Positions 1-8,423 of a DNA stretch of 64,000 bases are shown here, one piece after another. Under the pieces are notes generated by a model, which was not told where the DNA came from, made no database searches, and saw nothing but the letters and a program-made list of their open reading frames with translations. The stretch lies in the NCBI RefSeq assembly GCF_025905425.1, contig NZ_CP109603.1:2640001-2704000 (forward strand), read 5' to 3'. The DNA comes from Pseudomonas putida. GTDB lineage: Bacteria; Pseudomonadota; Gammaproteobacteria; Pseudomonadales; Pseudomonadaceae. The stretch's first letter is position 1. Each line of letters begins with the position of its first letter. A program made the translations under genes and the position numbers.

Positions 1-1071
1 TCCATCGCTCACCTCGACGAGTTCGGCATGCTACAGGTCGGCCCCCGCAGTGCTGGCGCCAAGCCTGGGCCAGTGTGCTACGGCAAAGGTGGCAGTGAGC
101 CCACCGTGACCGACGCCAACCTGGCCCTGGGTTACCTGCCGGACGGCGCGCTGCTGGGCGGCAGCATTCGGCTGAACCGCCAGGCTGCGCTGGACGCCAT
201 CCGCAGCAAGATCGCCGAGCCGTTGGGCATCAGCGTGGAGCGCGCCGCGTTTGGCATCACCACCCTGGTCAACTTGAACATGGTCAACGGCATCCGCCGT
301 GTCTCCATCGAACGCGGCCATGACCCGCGCGACTTCGCCCTGATCGGTGCTGGCGGCGCTGCAGGGATGCACGTGGTGCGCCTGGCCGAAGAAATTGGCA
401 TGCACACTGTGCTGATCCCCAAAGTGGCGTCAGGGCTGTGCGCGTTCGGCCAGATCCTTTCGGATGTGCGTTACGACCAACTGACCAGCTTGGCGATGCG
501 CCTGGACGCCGAACACGCGGACCTCGCACAGCTGAACCAGGCCCTTGCCGAGTTGCGCCAGCAAGGCCTGGCGAACCTGCGCGAAGACGGTTTCGGCGAC
601 CAGGCCAGCAGTTGCCACTACACCCTGGAGATGCGCTACGGGGGGCAGATCCATGAGTGCAGCGTGGAGCTGGAACGCCACTCATTGGACCGCGACGGGC
701 TGGCGGCGCTGATCGAGGCCTTCCATGTGCGCCACCAGACGCTGTACTCGTACAGCGAGCCCGCGAGCCCGGTAGAGCTGGTCAACCTGGAGTGCTCGGT
801 GATCGGCCATCTGCCCCGCCCGCCCCAGCCAACGCTGCAAGGGCCGGCCCAGCCATCGGCGGCCGTCCCGGAGGGCGAGCGCCCGATGCTGTTCAGTGCC
901 GATAGCGAGTGGCAGCAGACCCCGGTGTTCAACGGTAACCACCTGCTGCCCGGGCAGACGGTGCAAGGCCCCTGTGTGATCGAGGAGGACACCACCAACA
1001 TCGTCGTGCCACCAGGCTGGCAGGCATGCCTGGAGCCTTCGGCCACTTACCGGGTGACACGCGGGGCTTGA
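1..1071 (+). CDS. Hydantoinase/oxoprolinase subunit A family protein, C-terminal part
   Basis: The gene runs in from before the window, and 356 residues of the C-terminal half are visible; the family is usually near 690 residues. The first residues give the family signature GMLQVGPRSAGAKPGP followed by CYGKGG, then the ATPase-like core (ALIGAGGAAGMHV) and the C-terminal all-beta domain. Family members hydrolyse N-methylhydantoin, hydantoin or 5-oxoproline rings with ATP, usually with a B subunit, which should lie upstream and outside the window. A strong terminator follows. The family is clear, but the substrate cannot be read from this fragment. Confidence 0.9.
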   Translation, partial: SIAHLDEFGMLQVGPRSAGAKPGPVCYGKGGSEPTVTDANLALGYLPDGALLGGSIRLNRQAALDAIRSKIAEPLGISVERAAFGITTLVNLNMVNGIRRVSIERGHDPRDFALIGAGGAAGMHVVRLAEEIGMHTVLIPKVASGLCAFGQILSDVRYDQLTSLAMRLDAEHADLAQLNQALAELRQQGLANLREDGFGDQASSCHYTLEMRYGGQIHECSVELERHSLDRDGLAALIEAFHVRHQTLYSYSEPASPVELVNLECSVIGHLPRPPQPTLQGPAQPSAAVPEGERPMLFSADSEWQQTPVFNGNHLLPGQTVQGPCVIEEDTTNIVVPPGWQACLEPSATYRVTRGA

Positions 1072-1103
1072 TCAAAGGGTCGGCTCGCGCCGATCATGGG
1101 CCT

Positions 1104-1134
1104 GCCCGGCAGCATTGCGCTGCCGGGCTTTTTT
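1104..1134 (+). terminator. Rho-independent terminator after the hydantoinase gene
   Basis: A perfect 10-bp stem (GCCCGGCAGC at 1104-1113 pairing with 1119-1128) with a 5-nt loop is followed by six T residues. It separates the hydantoinase gene from the next regulator. Confidence 0.9.
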
Positions 1135-1213
1135 GCACAATAACAAGAGCTGCTTGAGTAGCTTGCCTGCAGTTCCTTTTTTCAATGCTGCCCTCTTTGA
1201 AAAAGGACAACCC

Positions 1214-2170
1214 ATGCCCACAGAACTTTCGACCCACGGTTGGCCGCAGCCGGAACGCCAGGCACGCTGGGCCGAAGCGATCAGCGACACTTACTTCCCA
1301 TTGAGCCTGGAGTTTGCCGCCGAACAGCCATTCGATGGCCACCTGCAGCGCTGGAGCACACCCAGTACGCCGCTGAGTCTGTCGCGCCTGCGCTCCAGCC
1401 AGCTCGGCTATTCACGTAGCAAGGCACACATTGGCCAGGACCATGACGCGTTCTACCTGGTTACGGTGCCCAGCCGCAGCGAGGTGCACTTCGAACAGGA
1501 CGGCCACCAGTTGAGCTGCCGCCCAGGCGGCTTTATCGTCGAGCGCGGCGACGCGCCTTACCGCTTCCATTACCGGGCCGAGAATGACCTGTGGGTGCTG
1601 AAACTGCCTGAACGCGCGCTCAAGGCCAACTTGCTCGGGCACAAGCGCTACACCCGCCACTGCTTCGATGCCAGCCAAGGCCTTGGGCGCATTTTCGTCG
1701 AACAACTGGACCTCTGCGCACGCCACTTCGACGCAAGCCCCGCGGCCGCCCGCCATCTGCTGCTGGAGCAGGCCAGTGCGACGCTGCTGCTGGCCTTGCA
1801 ACAGGACGAGCGGGTGCTTGGCAGTGAGGGCTCCAACCTCAGTACACTGCACCTGACCCGCGTCGAGCACTACGTGCTGCAAAACCTCGGCGACCCCGAC
1901 CTGTCACCGCAAGCCATCGCCACCGCCTGCGGCCTGTCATTGCGCTATTTGCACAAACTGTTTGCGATCACGCCCTACACCTTGGGCGAATGGGTGCGCC
2001 AACAGCGCCTGGAGGCGGTGCACCGCCAACTGCGCGACCCACACTGCCATGTGTCTATCGGCGAACTGGCGTTCCGCTGGGGCTTTACCGACCAGGCCCA
2101 GTTCACCCGCGCCTTCCGCCAACGCTATGGCTGCACCGCACGCGAGGTTCGCGCGGCGCGCGCCCACTGA
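1214..2170 (+). CDS. AraC family transcriptional regulator (AraC-binding-like sensor domain)
   Basis: A protein of 318 residues. Residues 1 to about 200 resemble the AraC-binding-like sensor domain seen in FeaR-type regulators. The last 100 residues form the double helix-turn-helix DNA-binding domain (ACGLSLRYLHKLF; FRWGFTDQAQFTRAFRQRYG). I chose the ATG at 1214 because AAAAGGA lies just upstream; the open frame extends further 5' but overlaps the terminator there. It could control the upstream hydantoinase genes or a distant target. The inducer is unknown. Confidence 0.88.
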   Translation: MPTELSTHGWPQPERQARWAEAISDTYFPLSLEFAAEQPFDGHLQRWSTPSTPLSLSRLRSSQLGYSRSKAHIGQDHDAFYLVTVPSRSEVHFEQDGHQLSCRPGGFIVERGDAPYRFHYRAENDLWVLKLPERALKANLLGHKRYTRHCFDASQGLGRIFVEQLDLCARHFDASPAAARHLLLEQASATLLLALQQDERVLGSEGSNLSTLHLTRVEHYVLQNLGDPDLSPQAIATACGLSLRYLHKLFAITPYTLGEWVRQQRLEAVHRQLRDPHCHVSIGELAFRWGFTDQAQFTRAFRQRYGCTAREVRAARAH

Positions 2171-2197
2171 ATGCGGCGGCGCAAGGATGCGCCGTGC

Positions 2198-3091
2198 TCA
2201 GTCGTTCGCAGCGGTATCGACCTCTTTCCAGCTGTCATCCGGGTCGAAGCGTTTCATCGCCTTGGCCAGCCTGTCGCCGTGCGCCCCGAGGTCTTTCTCG
2301 AACACCTGGCCATCATGGCTGATCATGAAGCTCATCACCCCCGTGTCGTCATACTTCGCCGGCCAGGCGACCAAGGCAAAGCCACGGCTCATCTGGTTGC
2401 CGATCAAGTAGCTGTAGGCACCGCCCGGGGCGGATGGGCCTTGCGCGTCGAGGATGCGAAAGTGATAGCCATACCAGTCGTCACCGACCACATCCTGGCC
2501 AAACAGCGGGCCCAGCGGGCTGACCTGCCCATCACCGTCATCATCCCAGTACAACCCGTCATGCTTGCCCGGTTCGCTGAAAATCTTCTGCGCGTATTCC
2601 AGCGCACCATTGCCGTTGCGGTCCTGTGCGGCGTAGTCCATCTGCGCATCGTGGTAAGCCAGCATCGACTGCAGGGCGCCCAGCTCGTTGCGGCCGATGC
2701 GCCTGGCGCGGATTTCGGCGCTGCCGGCCTTGAGGTCGAAGCGCCAGCCCTGGCTGCTTTTGCTCAGCGGTATGGGCAACGTCCAGTGCTCACTGCCCAC
2801 CGCCAGTATGGCCTTGCCCTGCGCCGTCATGTCGATGCTGTGCTGCGCACGGTACTGTTCGAGGAAGGTGTCCACGTCGCTGCGTTGCACACCGCCGCGC
2901 GGGATGTAGGTGCGCCAGTCATCGCCCAGCAACTGGGCCAGGCGGGCTTCATCCGCTTTCTCCTGGCCCAACGCCGCGACGAAGGACTCCACGGCCTTCT
3001 CCGGCGTCGGGAAGGCTTCTTGCGCAGCGGCCAGGGATGACCAGGCCAGGCCCGCAGTGAGCAGCAATGCTCCGAGTCGTGAACGGTTCAT
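2198..3091 (-). CDS. DUF2950 family exported protein
   Basis: A protein of 297 residues with a Sec signal peptide (about residues 1-23, cut after AAA) and a DUF2950 body carrying the typical GAYSYLIGNQMSRGFALVAWPA stretch split over residues around 220-245. It is probably a periplasmic or envelope protein of unknown function. Its start codon overlaps the stop of the upstream DUF3300 gene by 4 bases (ATGA), so the two are translationally coupled. DUF2950 and DUF3300 genes are often neighbours in proteobacteria, which suggests a shared envelope role. The family call is firm and the function unknown. Confidence 0.9.
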   Translation of the reverse strand: MNRSRLGALLLTAGLAWSSLAAAQEAFPTPEKAVESFVAALGQEKADEARLAQLLGDDWRTYIPRGGVQRSDVDTFLEQYRAQHSIDMTAQGKAILAVGSEHWTLPIPLSKSSQGWRFDLKAGSAEIRARRIGRNELGALQSMLAYHDAQMDYAAQDRNGNGALEYAQKIFSEPGKHDGLYWDDDGDGQVSPLGPLFGQDVVGDDWYGYHFRILDAQGPSAPGGAYSYLIGNQMSRGFALVAWPAKYDDTGVMSFMISHDGQVFEKDLGAHGDRLAKAMKRFDPDDSWKEVDTAAND

Positions 3092-4554
3092 CGACGGCCA
3101 CCTCCCCCACGGCGTGCAGGCGCACTGGGCCGGGAGATCTGGTGCCCGGCGGCACGCGATGCGTTTGGCCGCTGGGCGAACGATTGGCTGGTGCGGCCGC
3201 GGCTGGCCTGCGCGCTGGTGCGTGACGGCGAGCGTACGCCGTCGAAGGCGTTGTTACGCGCCCGACCTGCCGTATTGGTGGGCCGGTTCTGCGCCACCTG
3301 CCGCGCCTGGCCTTCGCCCTGCCTGCGCTGGCTCACTGGGTTGTTCTGCTGGCGGCCTTGGGTATTACGTGTTTCCTGACGGCGATCGGCTGGCCGTGCA
3401 GTGTCGTTACGCGTTTGCATGCGATTGCCGACCGAGTTGCCCGCCTGCGCCTCGCGCGCTTGCTGGCGTGCCTGGCGGTTGCTGGTGGCCGGGCGTTCGA
3501 TACCGGCCCGATCCATCGAAGCCCTGGCCTTGTCCCGTGCCTGGGCACGCTGGGTGTCGTCACCACGGAAGGCCGTACGCTGGGTGGCGCCGTCCAGCTG
3601 GCGGCCATACTGCTGGCGGCTGCGGGCATCGCGGTAAGGCACGCCCTCGCGGTTCGCGGCATTGTGCCGCCATGTGTTCTGGTTGTTGGTGATGCGGTTG
3701 TTGCCGTTGATGTTGTTGTAGCGGTTGACGTCGATGTCGATGTCATTGTTACCCCAGTCACAGTCGCCCCACAGCGAACTGATGATCGCAACACCAGTAC
3801 CAAAGGCCAGGCCCGCCACCAGCGCGGAACCGGCGTAGTACATTGGCGGTGGCGGGTAGTACACCGGCGGCGAGGCCGGGTAGGCCCAGGTGCCGTAGGT
3901 GGTGGTCGGGTTGTAGCTGGGCACGTACACCACTTGCGGGTCAGCCGGTTCGATGATGATGGTGGTAGGCGAACTGCTGGCCGGGGCCGCCTGGTTTTTG
4001 CTCGCACTGCTGGAGGCTGGCGCCGCCGCCGGAGCCGCCTGCACGGTCACGTTCTGGTACTGGTTGCTTTGCAGGTTGCCGGCGGTTTGCGCCTGGTGGC
4101 GCAAGCGCTGCACGCCGCCCATGACATCGTCGGGTTGCGCGAGGAAGGCGTCACCCAGGCGCTGCACCCACACCGGGTCCTGGCCCAGGGTCGCCAGCAC
4201 CTGCGGGAAGGCCACCAGTGCCTGCACGCTCGGGTCCCAGGGCTGCTTCGCTACTTGCTTGACGGCATCGTCACCGGAGGCCTTGGGGTTGGCCTTGGAC
4301 CAGGTCACGGCTTCGCTCACCTGTCCCGGGTAGGTCGCGGCCATCAGTACTTGGGCCAGCAGCGCATCGGGGTACAAGGCAATAGGTGCGAGCATCTGGT
4401 CCAGTTGTTCCTGGGTGAACACCGGGTCCTTGGCCGCCAGCGTGTCGGTTTGTGGGGCCGGGGCCGGGGCGGGTACGTCTTCTGCCAGCACCAGGCCGGG
4501 CGCAACGCTCAGGCACAGCAGCGCCGAAAGGGCGGCAATCAATGGCATGCGCAT
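3088..4554 (-). CDS. DUF3300 family exported protein with a low-complexity tail
   Basis: A protein of 488 residues. A signal peptide spans residues 1-24. The DUF3300 domain (about 45-260) includes QLDQMLAPIALYPDALLAQV, a Pro/Tyr-rich segment and one hydrophobic segment (AGSALVAGLAFGTGVAII). After an Asn/Asp-rich patch, the last 180 residues are low-complexity and rich in Arg, Gln, Asn and Ala, probably disordered and positively charged. It is the first gene of a two-gene operon with DUF2950. The function is not known; an envelope or cell-surface role fits the features. Confidence 0.9.
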   Translation of the reverse strand: MRMPLIAALSALLCLSVAPGLVLAEDVPAPAPAPQTDTLAAKDPVFTQEQLDQMLAPIALYPDALLAQVLMAATYPGQVSEAVTWSKANPKASGDDAVKQVAKQPWDPSVQALVAFPQVLATLGQDPVWVQRLGDAFLAQPDDVMGGVQRLRHQAQTAGNLQSNQYQNVTVQAAPAAAPASSSASKNQAAPASSSPTTIIIEPADPQVVYVPSYNPTTTYGTWAYPASPPVYYPPPPMYYAGSALVAGLAFGTGVAIISSLWGDCDWGNNDIDIDVNRYNNINGNNRITNNQNTWRHNAANREGVPYRDARSRQQYGRQLDGATQRTAFRGDDTQRAQARDKARASMDRAGIERPATSNRQARQQAREAQAGNSVGNRMQTRNDTARPADRRQETRNTQGRQQNNPVSQRRQGEGQARQVAQNRPTNTAGRARNNAFDGVRSPSRTSAQASRGRTSQSFAQRPNASRAAGHQISRPSAPARRGGGGRR

Positions 4555-4653
4555 CGCTTATCCCCATGAGGTCAGACCGCGTGGATTAAGGGTAGCAATG
4601 GCGGTGCGTTTGACCAGCTGCGAGCGCGCAAACTTTTCGCACTGAGGGTTGTG

Positions 4654-4682
4654 TCGATAGTGGCCATCGATAGTGACTATCG
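4654..4682. promoter_or_regulatory. Palindromic operator-like site upstream of a small lipoprotein gene
   Basis: CGATAGTGACTATCG at 4668-4682 is a perfect 7-1-7 palindrome. A second TCGATAGTG half-site lies just before it (4654-4662), giving repeated CGATAG/CTATCG elements. The site lies between the divergent DUF3300 gene and the lipoprotein gene at 4773, where an operator would be expected. The binding protein is unknown. Confidence 0.45.
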
Positions 4683-4772
4683 AACCAGGCAATTTCTACT
4701 AACCGGTCCGGCCCAATAACCTAGCTCCATTGATTCGAACCTGGCGAATCACTCGCATTCCGGAGCTACTCG

Positions 4773-5045
4773 ATGAACACCCTGGCCCGCCTCTCGCTCG
4801 CTGCCTTGACCACAAGCGCCATCGCCCTGTTGACCGGCTGCGCCAGCCACCCCGAACTGCGCCCCTACACCGCAGAAGAAACCCGCCAGCTGCAACTGGA
4901 AGCGTTGCAGCGCCGTGGCCTGTCCCTGGACGACTACGAGCTGCAACGCCGGGTGATCCAGCGTGCCGACAACCTGCCTGTGGTAACCGACTTCGACTTC
5001 ACGCTAGGCACCCCACGCAGCATGGCCCAGCGCAGCTTCTTTTAA
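4773..5045 (+). CDS. Small outer-membrane-type lipoprotein, unknown function
   Basis: A protein of 90 residues. A lipoprotein signal peptide ends in the lipobox LTGC with the acylated Cys near residue 23; the next residue is Ala, so outer-membrane sorting is likely. The mature part (about 68 residues) is polar, with a helical Gln/Leu/Arg-rich stretch. I do not recognise a named family. It has its own upstream region with a palindrome and abuts the convergent exporter gene. Confidence 0.75.
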   Translation: MNTLARLSLAALTTSAIALLTGCASHPELRPYTAEETRQLQLEALQRRGLSLDDYELQRRVIQRADNLPVVTDFDFTLGTPRSMAQRSFF

Positions 5046-5918
5046 CTAACGCCGCGATACCAGCGCCAATGCGATGCCGCCGAGTACCACGACACACGCC
5101 ACCAGCAAGCGCAACGACAGCGGCTCACCAATCAAGCAGACCCCGCCCAGTGCGGCAAGCACAGGCACGCTGAGCTGCATCGTCGCCGCCTGTTGTGCGC
5201 TGACCTGCCTGACCACGCCGTACCACACGGCATAACCCGCCCCCGAGGCCAGCACGCCAGAGCCCAGCGCATACAGCAAACCCAGCGCTGTCACATGCGC
5301 GCCACCCCCCACCCACAGTACGGGCACCAGCAGCACCAGGCACGGCAGGCTGCGGGCAAAATTGCCGGCGGTATCCGCCAGCGGCCTGGGTGAGCCTTTA
5401 CCCAGCAGCGAGTACACGCCCCACGCCACGCCCGAGGCGGCCATCAACAAGGCGCTGGTCAAGGGTGGCGCCTCGGCACCGGGCAACAACAGCACCAACA
5501 GGCCGGCGAAGGCGATCAGCATGCCCAGCAACATCCGTGTGGTGATGCGCTCACCTTTGTACCCGGCAAAACCGAACATGGTGATCTGCACGGCGCCAAA
5601 CAACAGCAACGCACCCGCGCCAGCCCCCAACTGCAGGTACGCCGCAGAAAACAGGAACGCGTACAGGAACAGCGCCAAGCCGCCTCTCCAGCTGCCCCCC
5701 ATGGCAAGCGCAGGCTTGCGCAGATGTAACAGCAGCAACAGGAAGACGGCGCCACTGGCCAGGCGCACCACCGTGAACGATGCCGGGTCGATGGCCCCGT
5801 CCATCAGTGCCAGCCGGCAGAACACCGAATTGGCAGCAAAGGCCACCAAGCTGAAAAGAGCGGGCCAGCGCCAAGCGCTGGCCTTGCGGTCGGAAAGCGT
5901 GGTGGTACCGGTGCTCAT
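5046..5918 (-). CDS. DMT superfamily (EamA-type) transporter
   Basis: A protein of 290 residues with about ten hydrophobic helices and two EamA-like halves, as in 10-TMS drug/metabolite transporters. I used the ATG at 5918, preceded by AGAGGTG; the frame is open upstream but has no better start. Such proteins usually export amino acids, metabolites or drugs through the inner membrane. The stop codon abuts the convergent lipoprotein gene. The substrate cannot be told. Confidence 0.85.
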   Translation of the reverse strand: MSTGTTTLSDRKASAWRWPALFSLVAFAANSVFCRLALMDGAIDPASFTVVRLASGAVFLLLLLHLRKPALAMGGSWRGGLALFLYAFLFSAAYLQLGAGAGALLLFGAVQITMFGFAGYKGERITTRMLLGMLIAFAGLLVLLLPGAEAPPLTSALLMAASGVAWGVYSLLGKGSPRPLADTAGNFARSLPCLVLLVPVLWVGGGAHVTALGLLYALGSGVLASGAGYAVWYGVVRQVSAQQAATMQLSVPVLAALGGVCLIGEPLSLRLLVACVVVLGGIALALVSRR

Positions 5919-6029
5919 GGTGTGGTCACCTCTGAGAAGGTCATTGTTGTTATAGCGGCCATGCGGATACCGATATACAACAGAGTGTTTCGTCGGCGCC
6001 ACCACCGAGTCACCACCGAGTCACCGCCG

Positions 6030-6440
6030 CTACAGCGCGGCCACTGCCTCAACCTCCACCAGCATGCCGTCCAGTGCCAGCCGGGGTACCGGTATCAGTG
6101 TGCAGGTCGGTTTCATGTGTGGGCCCCAAGCCCTGTCGGCCTCGGCCACCCATTGCTGCAGGCGCGTTTCGCAGTGATCGACGATCAGCAAGGTCAGCTT
6201 GAACACCTGGCCCAGGTGTGCGCCTTTGGACGCCAGGGCCGTATCAAGATTGGCCAGGGCCTGACGGGCCTGCTCGGCGAATACGGGTGACAACTGCCCG
6301 CTGGCGTCCTCACCGCCTTGGCCGGCGATGTACAGTAGCCGGCTGCCGGCGTGCACTTCGGCGACGTGGGAATAGGCATTGCCACTGGGGTCATACAAGC
6401 CCGCAGGGTTGGACAACTGAAAGGGTGCTGGACGGGTCAC
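6030..6440 (-). CDS. RidA/YjgF family protein
   Basis: A protein of 136 residues covering a whole Rid domain: NPAGLYDPSGNAYSH at the start, YIAGQGGED in the middle, and RLALDGMLVEVEAVA at the end. Rid proteins deaminate reactive enamine/imine intermediates of PLP enzymes or act in degradative pathways. The probable start is GTG at 6440; a Shine-Dalgarno sequence is weak. The conserved Arg of the true RidA active site is not obvious in the C-terminal motif (PRLALDG is present instead of the usual AR--LP), so this is probably a non-RidA paralogue. Confidence 0.82.
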   Translation of the reverse strand: MTRPAPFQLSNPAGLYDPSGNAYSHVAEVHAGSRLLYIAGQGGEDASGQLSPVFAEQARQALANLDTALASKGAHLGQVFKLTLLIVDHCETRLQQWVAEADRAWGPHMKPTCTLIPVPRLALDGMLVEVEAVAAL

Positions 6441-6631
6441 GGTGAATGCTCGCGCAGAGAATAGAGCGGCCGAGTATCAGACCTTTAGTTAACCTGAGGT
6501 CAAGCATGCCGTAGGACTTTTCACATGATGCTGTCGGCGTGTTGAACCACGCGTATGTGTTCAGCGGCGTGTGCCTGCCGCTAGAGTGCAAAACCCGGCA
6601 CGGAGGCCTGCCCGCAACAAGGAAAGCAACA

Positions 6632-6949
6632 ATGACCAAGCATCATTTTCAACTTGCCTACACCATCAACCCTCGGCATGACGACGATGAGGACGAGGCC
6701 GCTCGCGCTCGGCTGCACCTGCGCAAAATCGGCTGGGACACCGTGGACCATATCGAAACCACCCTGCTAGGCGTGCTCCACCTGTATCACGGCACCACGG
6801 CAGCCCGTGTCGATGAAGCCGAAAAGCAGATTCGCGACCGCATACACGAAGAGCTCAAGAGCCTGCGTGTGGTGTCGAGGGTGAAGTTTCACGGTAGCCT
6901 GATGGTCGATGGCCTGGGCCAGGCCATCCACTTCAGCATTGTGCCTTAA
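6632..6949 (+). CDS. Hypothetical protein, 105 residues
   Basis: I do not recognise this family. The ATG at 6632 is preceded by AAGGAAAGC. The protein is short, soluble and mixed-charge, with an acidic patch (DDDEDE) near residue 17 and a ferredoxin-like alternation of strands and helices ending in HFSIVP. There is no signal peptide or membrane helix. A strong hairpin follows it. GC and codon use look native. Confidence 0.7.
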   Translation: MTKHHFQLAYTINPRHDDDEDEAARARLHLRKIGWDTVDHIETTLLGVLHLYHGTTAARVDEAEKQIRDRIHEELKSLRVVSRVKFHGSLMVDGLGQAIHFSIVP

Positions 6950-6964
6950 GCGTTGACGGTGACC

Positions 6965-6990
6965 GCATCAGGCGCCCCCGCGCCTGATGC
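6965..6990. terminator. Hairpin between convergent genes
   Basis: A perfect 11-bp stem (GCATCAGGCGC at 6965-6975 pairing with 6980-6990) has a CCCC loop. It sits between the ends of the hypothetical gene and the PLDc_N gene. There is no T tract, so it may act as an RNA 3'-end stabiliser as much as a terminator. Confidence 0.6.
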
Positions 6991-6998
6991 GCTGGCCA

Positions 6999-7211
6999 TC
7001 ACTTTTCTTGCAATACCGCCCTGCCTTTCACTGCTCGCGGCCCGCGCCAGGCCCAGAACAGCAAGCCCGGAAACGGCGCGTAGACCACGAATACGATCCA
7101 CAGCATCTTGCGCTCGGCGCGCCGGTCACTGCCGATGATGTGCCAGATGGCCCAGATTTCCAGCAGGATCACAAAGGCCGCGATGATGATCCAGATCGTT
7201 CCGATTTCCAT
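6999..7211 (-). CDS. PLD nuclease N-terminal (PLDc_N) family small membrane protein
   Basis: A protein of 70 residues with two hydrophobic helices separated by a charged loop (GSDRRAERKMLW) and ending in WAWRGPRAV. This is the stand-alone PLDc_N pattern, where the helices are followed by a conserved F-P-x-x-G-x-x-x-W region. I chose the ATG at 7211 because GGGAGAG lies just upstream; an ATG at 7232 has no good ribosome site. Its role in the membrane is unknown. Confidence 0.78.
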   Translation of the reverse strand: MEIGTIWIIIAAFVILLEIWAIWHIIGSDRRAERKMLWIVFVVYAPFPGLLFWAWRGPRAVKGRAVLQEK

Positions 7212-7454
7212 GAGCGCTCTCCCATTTGGCATGTAATGGGTTTGGTCATGCCTGGTGGCGAGGGTTCACATTGATTTGGCAAGAAGGCATGCCACCCCTT
7301 GGGCCAATTGCCTGAACACGACCTGCAATACGACACAGCCACCCCGGAGATTGTCTTTCCCCCTGCCACCCGCCACACTCCCCTGGCCAGCCAGGAAGCG
7401 GAGTCCAGAGTGCCCACCCCACGTCAGTTCAGCAAGAAGACCAGCACCAGCAAC

Positions 7455-8417
7455 ATGCTGCGGCTCAAGTCCACCACCGGAAATGCCCAGGCGCCCTATC
7501 GGGTCGACTTCGTTTTGCTCGAACACTTCTCCATGGCCAGCTTCACCGTGGCCATGGATGTGTTGGTCACGGCCAACCTGCTGCGCGCCGACAGCTTCCA
7601 GTTCACCCCACTGTCGCTGGACGGTGACCGGGTGCTGAGCGACCTGGGCCTGGAGTTGGTGGCCACCGAACTTGCCGCCAGCGAACTGAAGGACCTTGAC
7701 CTGCTGATTGTCTGTGGCGGCCTGCGCACCCCGCTCAAATATCCTGAGCTCGACCGGTTGCTGGGCGACTGCGCCGCCCACGGCATGGCCCTGGGCGGGT
7801 TGTGGAACGGCGCCTGGTTCTTAGGCCGCGCCGGGGTGCTCGATGACTACGGCTGCAGCATCCACCCTGAGCAACGCGCCAGCCTGTCAGAGCGCAGCCC
7901 GCAAACGCGCATCACCCCCGCCAGCTTCACCCTCGACCGCGACCGCCTCAGCGCCGCCAGCCCCAATGGCGCCATGGAGCTGATGCTCGGCCTGGTTCGC
8001 AGGCTCTACGGTGATGGCCTGGCCGAAGGCGTCGAAGAAATCCTGTCGTTCTCGGGTGCGCGATATCGCCAGGTCGGGCCGGGGGCGAAAAAGTCCATGA
8101 GCCTGCATATGCGCACCATCGTCGAGCTGATGGAGAACAACCTTGAGGAAACCCTCAGCCTCGACCAACTGGCCGCCTACAGCGGGCGCTCGCGCCGGCA
8201 GATCGACCGCCTGTTCCAGGCCCAGCTGGGCACCTCGCCACGGCGCTACTACATGGAGTTGCGCATCACCAAAAGCCGCCGGCTGCTGCAGTACTCCGAC
8301 CTGTCGGTGATGGAAGTGGCAGTGGCCTGCGGATTCGTTTCGGTGTCGCACTTCAGCAAATGCTATGCGGCGTACTTCGGCTACCCGCCGTCGCGCGAAC
8401 AACGGCTGGGCGAATAA
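7455..8417 (+). CDS. GlxA family transcriptional regulator (DJ-1/PfpI plus AraC domains)
   Basis: A protein of 320 residues. Residues about 15-185 form a DJ-1/PfpI (class I amidotransferase-like) domain; the usual nucleophile position reads GLWNGAWFLG, so it lacks Cys and should be a ligand sensor only. Residues about 215-320 are the AraC-type DNA-binding domain (YSGRSRRQIDRLFQ; CGFVSVSHFSKCY). The start is ATG at 7455, although the frame is open further upstream. Relatives sense amino-acid or quaternary-amine metabolites. The target is unknown. Confidence 0.88.
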   Translation: MLRLKSTTGNAQAPYRVDFVLLEHFSMASFTVAMDVLVTANLLRADSFQFTPLSLDGDRVLSDLGLELVATELAASELKDLDLLIVCGGLRTPLKYPELDRLLGDCAAHGMALGGLWNGAWFLGRAGVLDDYGCSIHPEQRASLSERSPQTRITPASFTLDRDRLSAASPNGAMELMLGLVRRLYGDGLAEGVEEILSFSGARYRQVGPGAKKSMSLHMRTIVELMENNLEETLSLDQLAAYSGRSRRQIDRLFQAQLGTSPRRYYMELRITKSRRLLQYSDLSVMEVAVACGFVSVSHFSKCYAAYFGYPPSREQRLGE

Positions 8418-8423
8418 CGCCGA

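Noticed and set aside
2171..3040. Long plus-strand frame of 289 codons
   Set aside because: It lies antisense to the DUF2950 gene, whose protein has a signal peptide and a recognisable family. This is a high-GC shadow.
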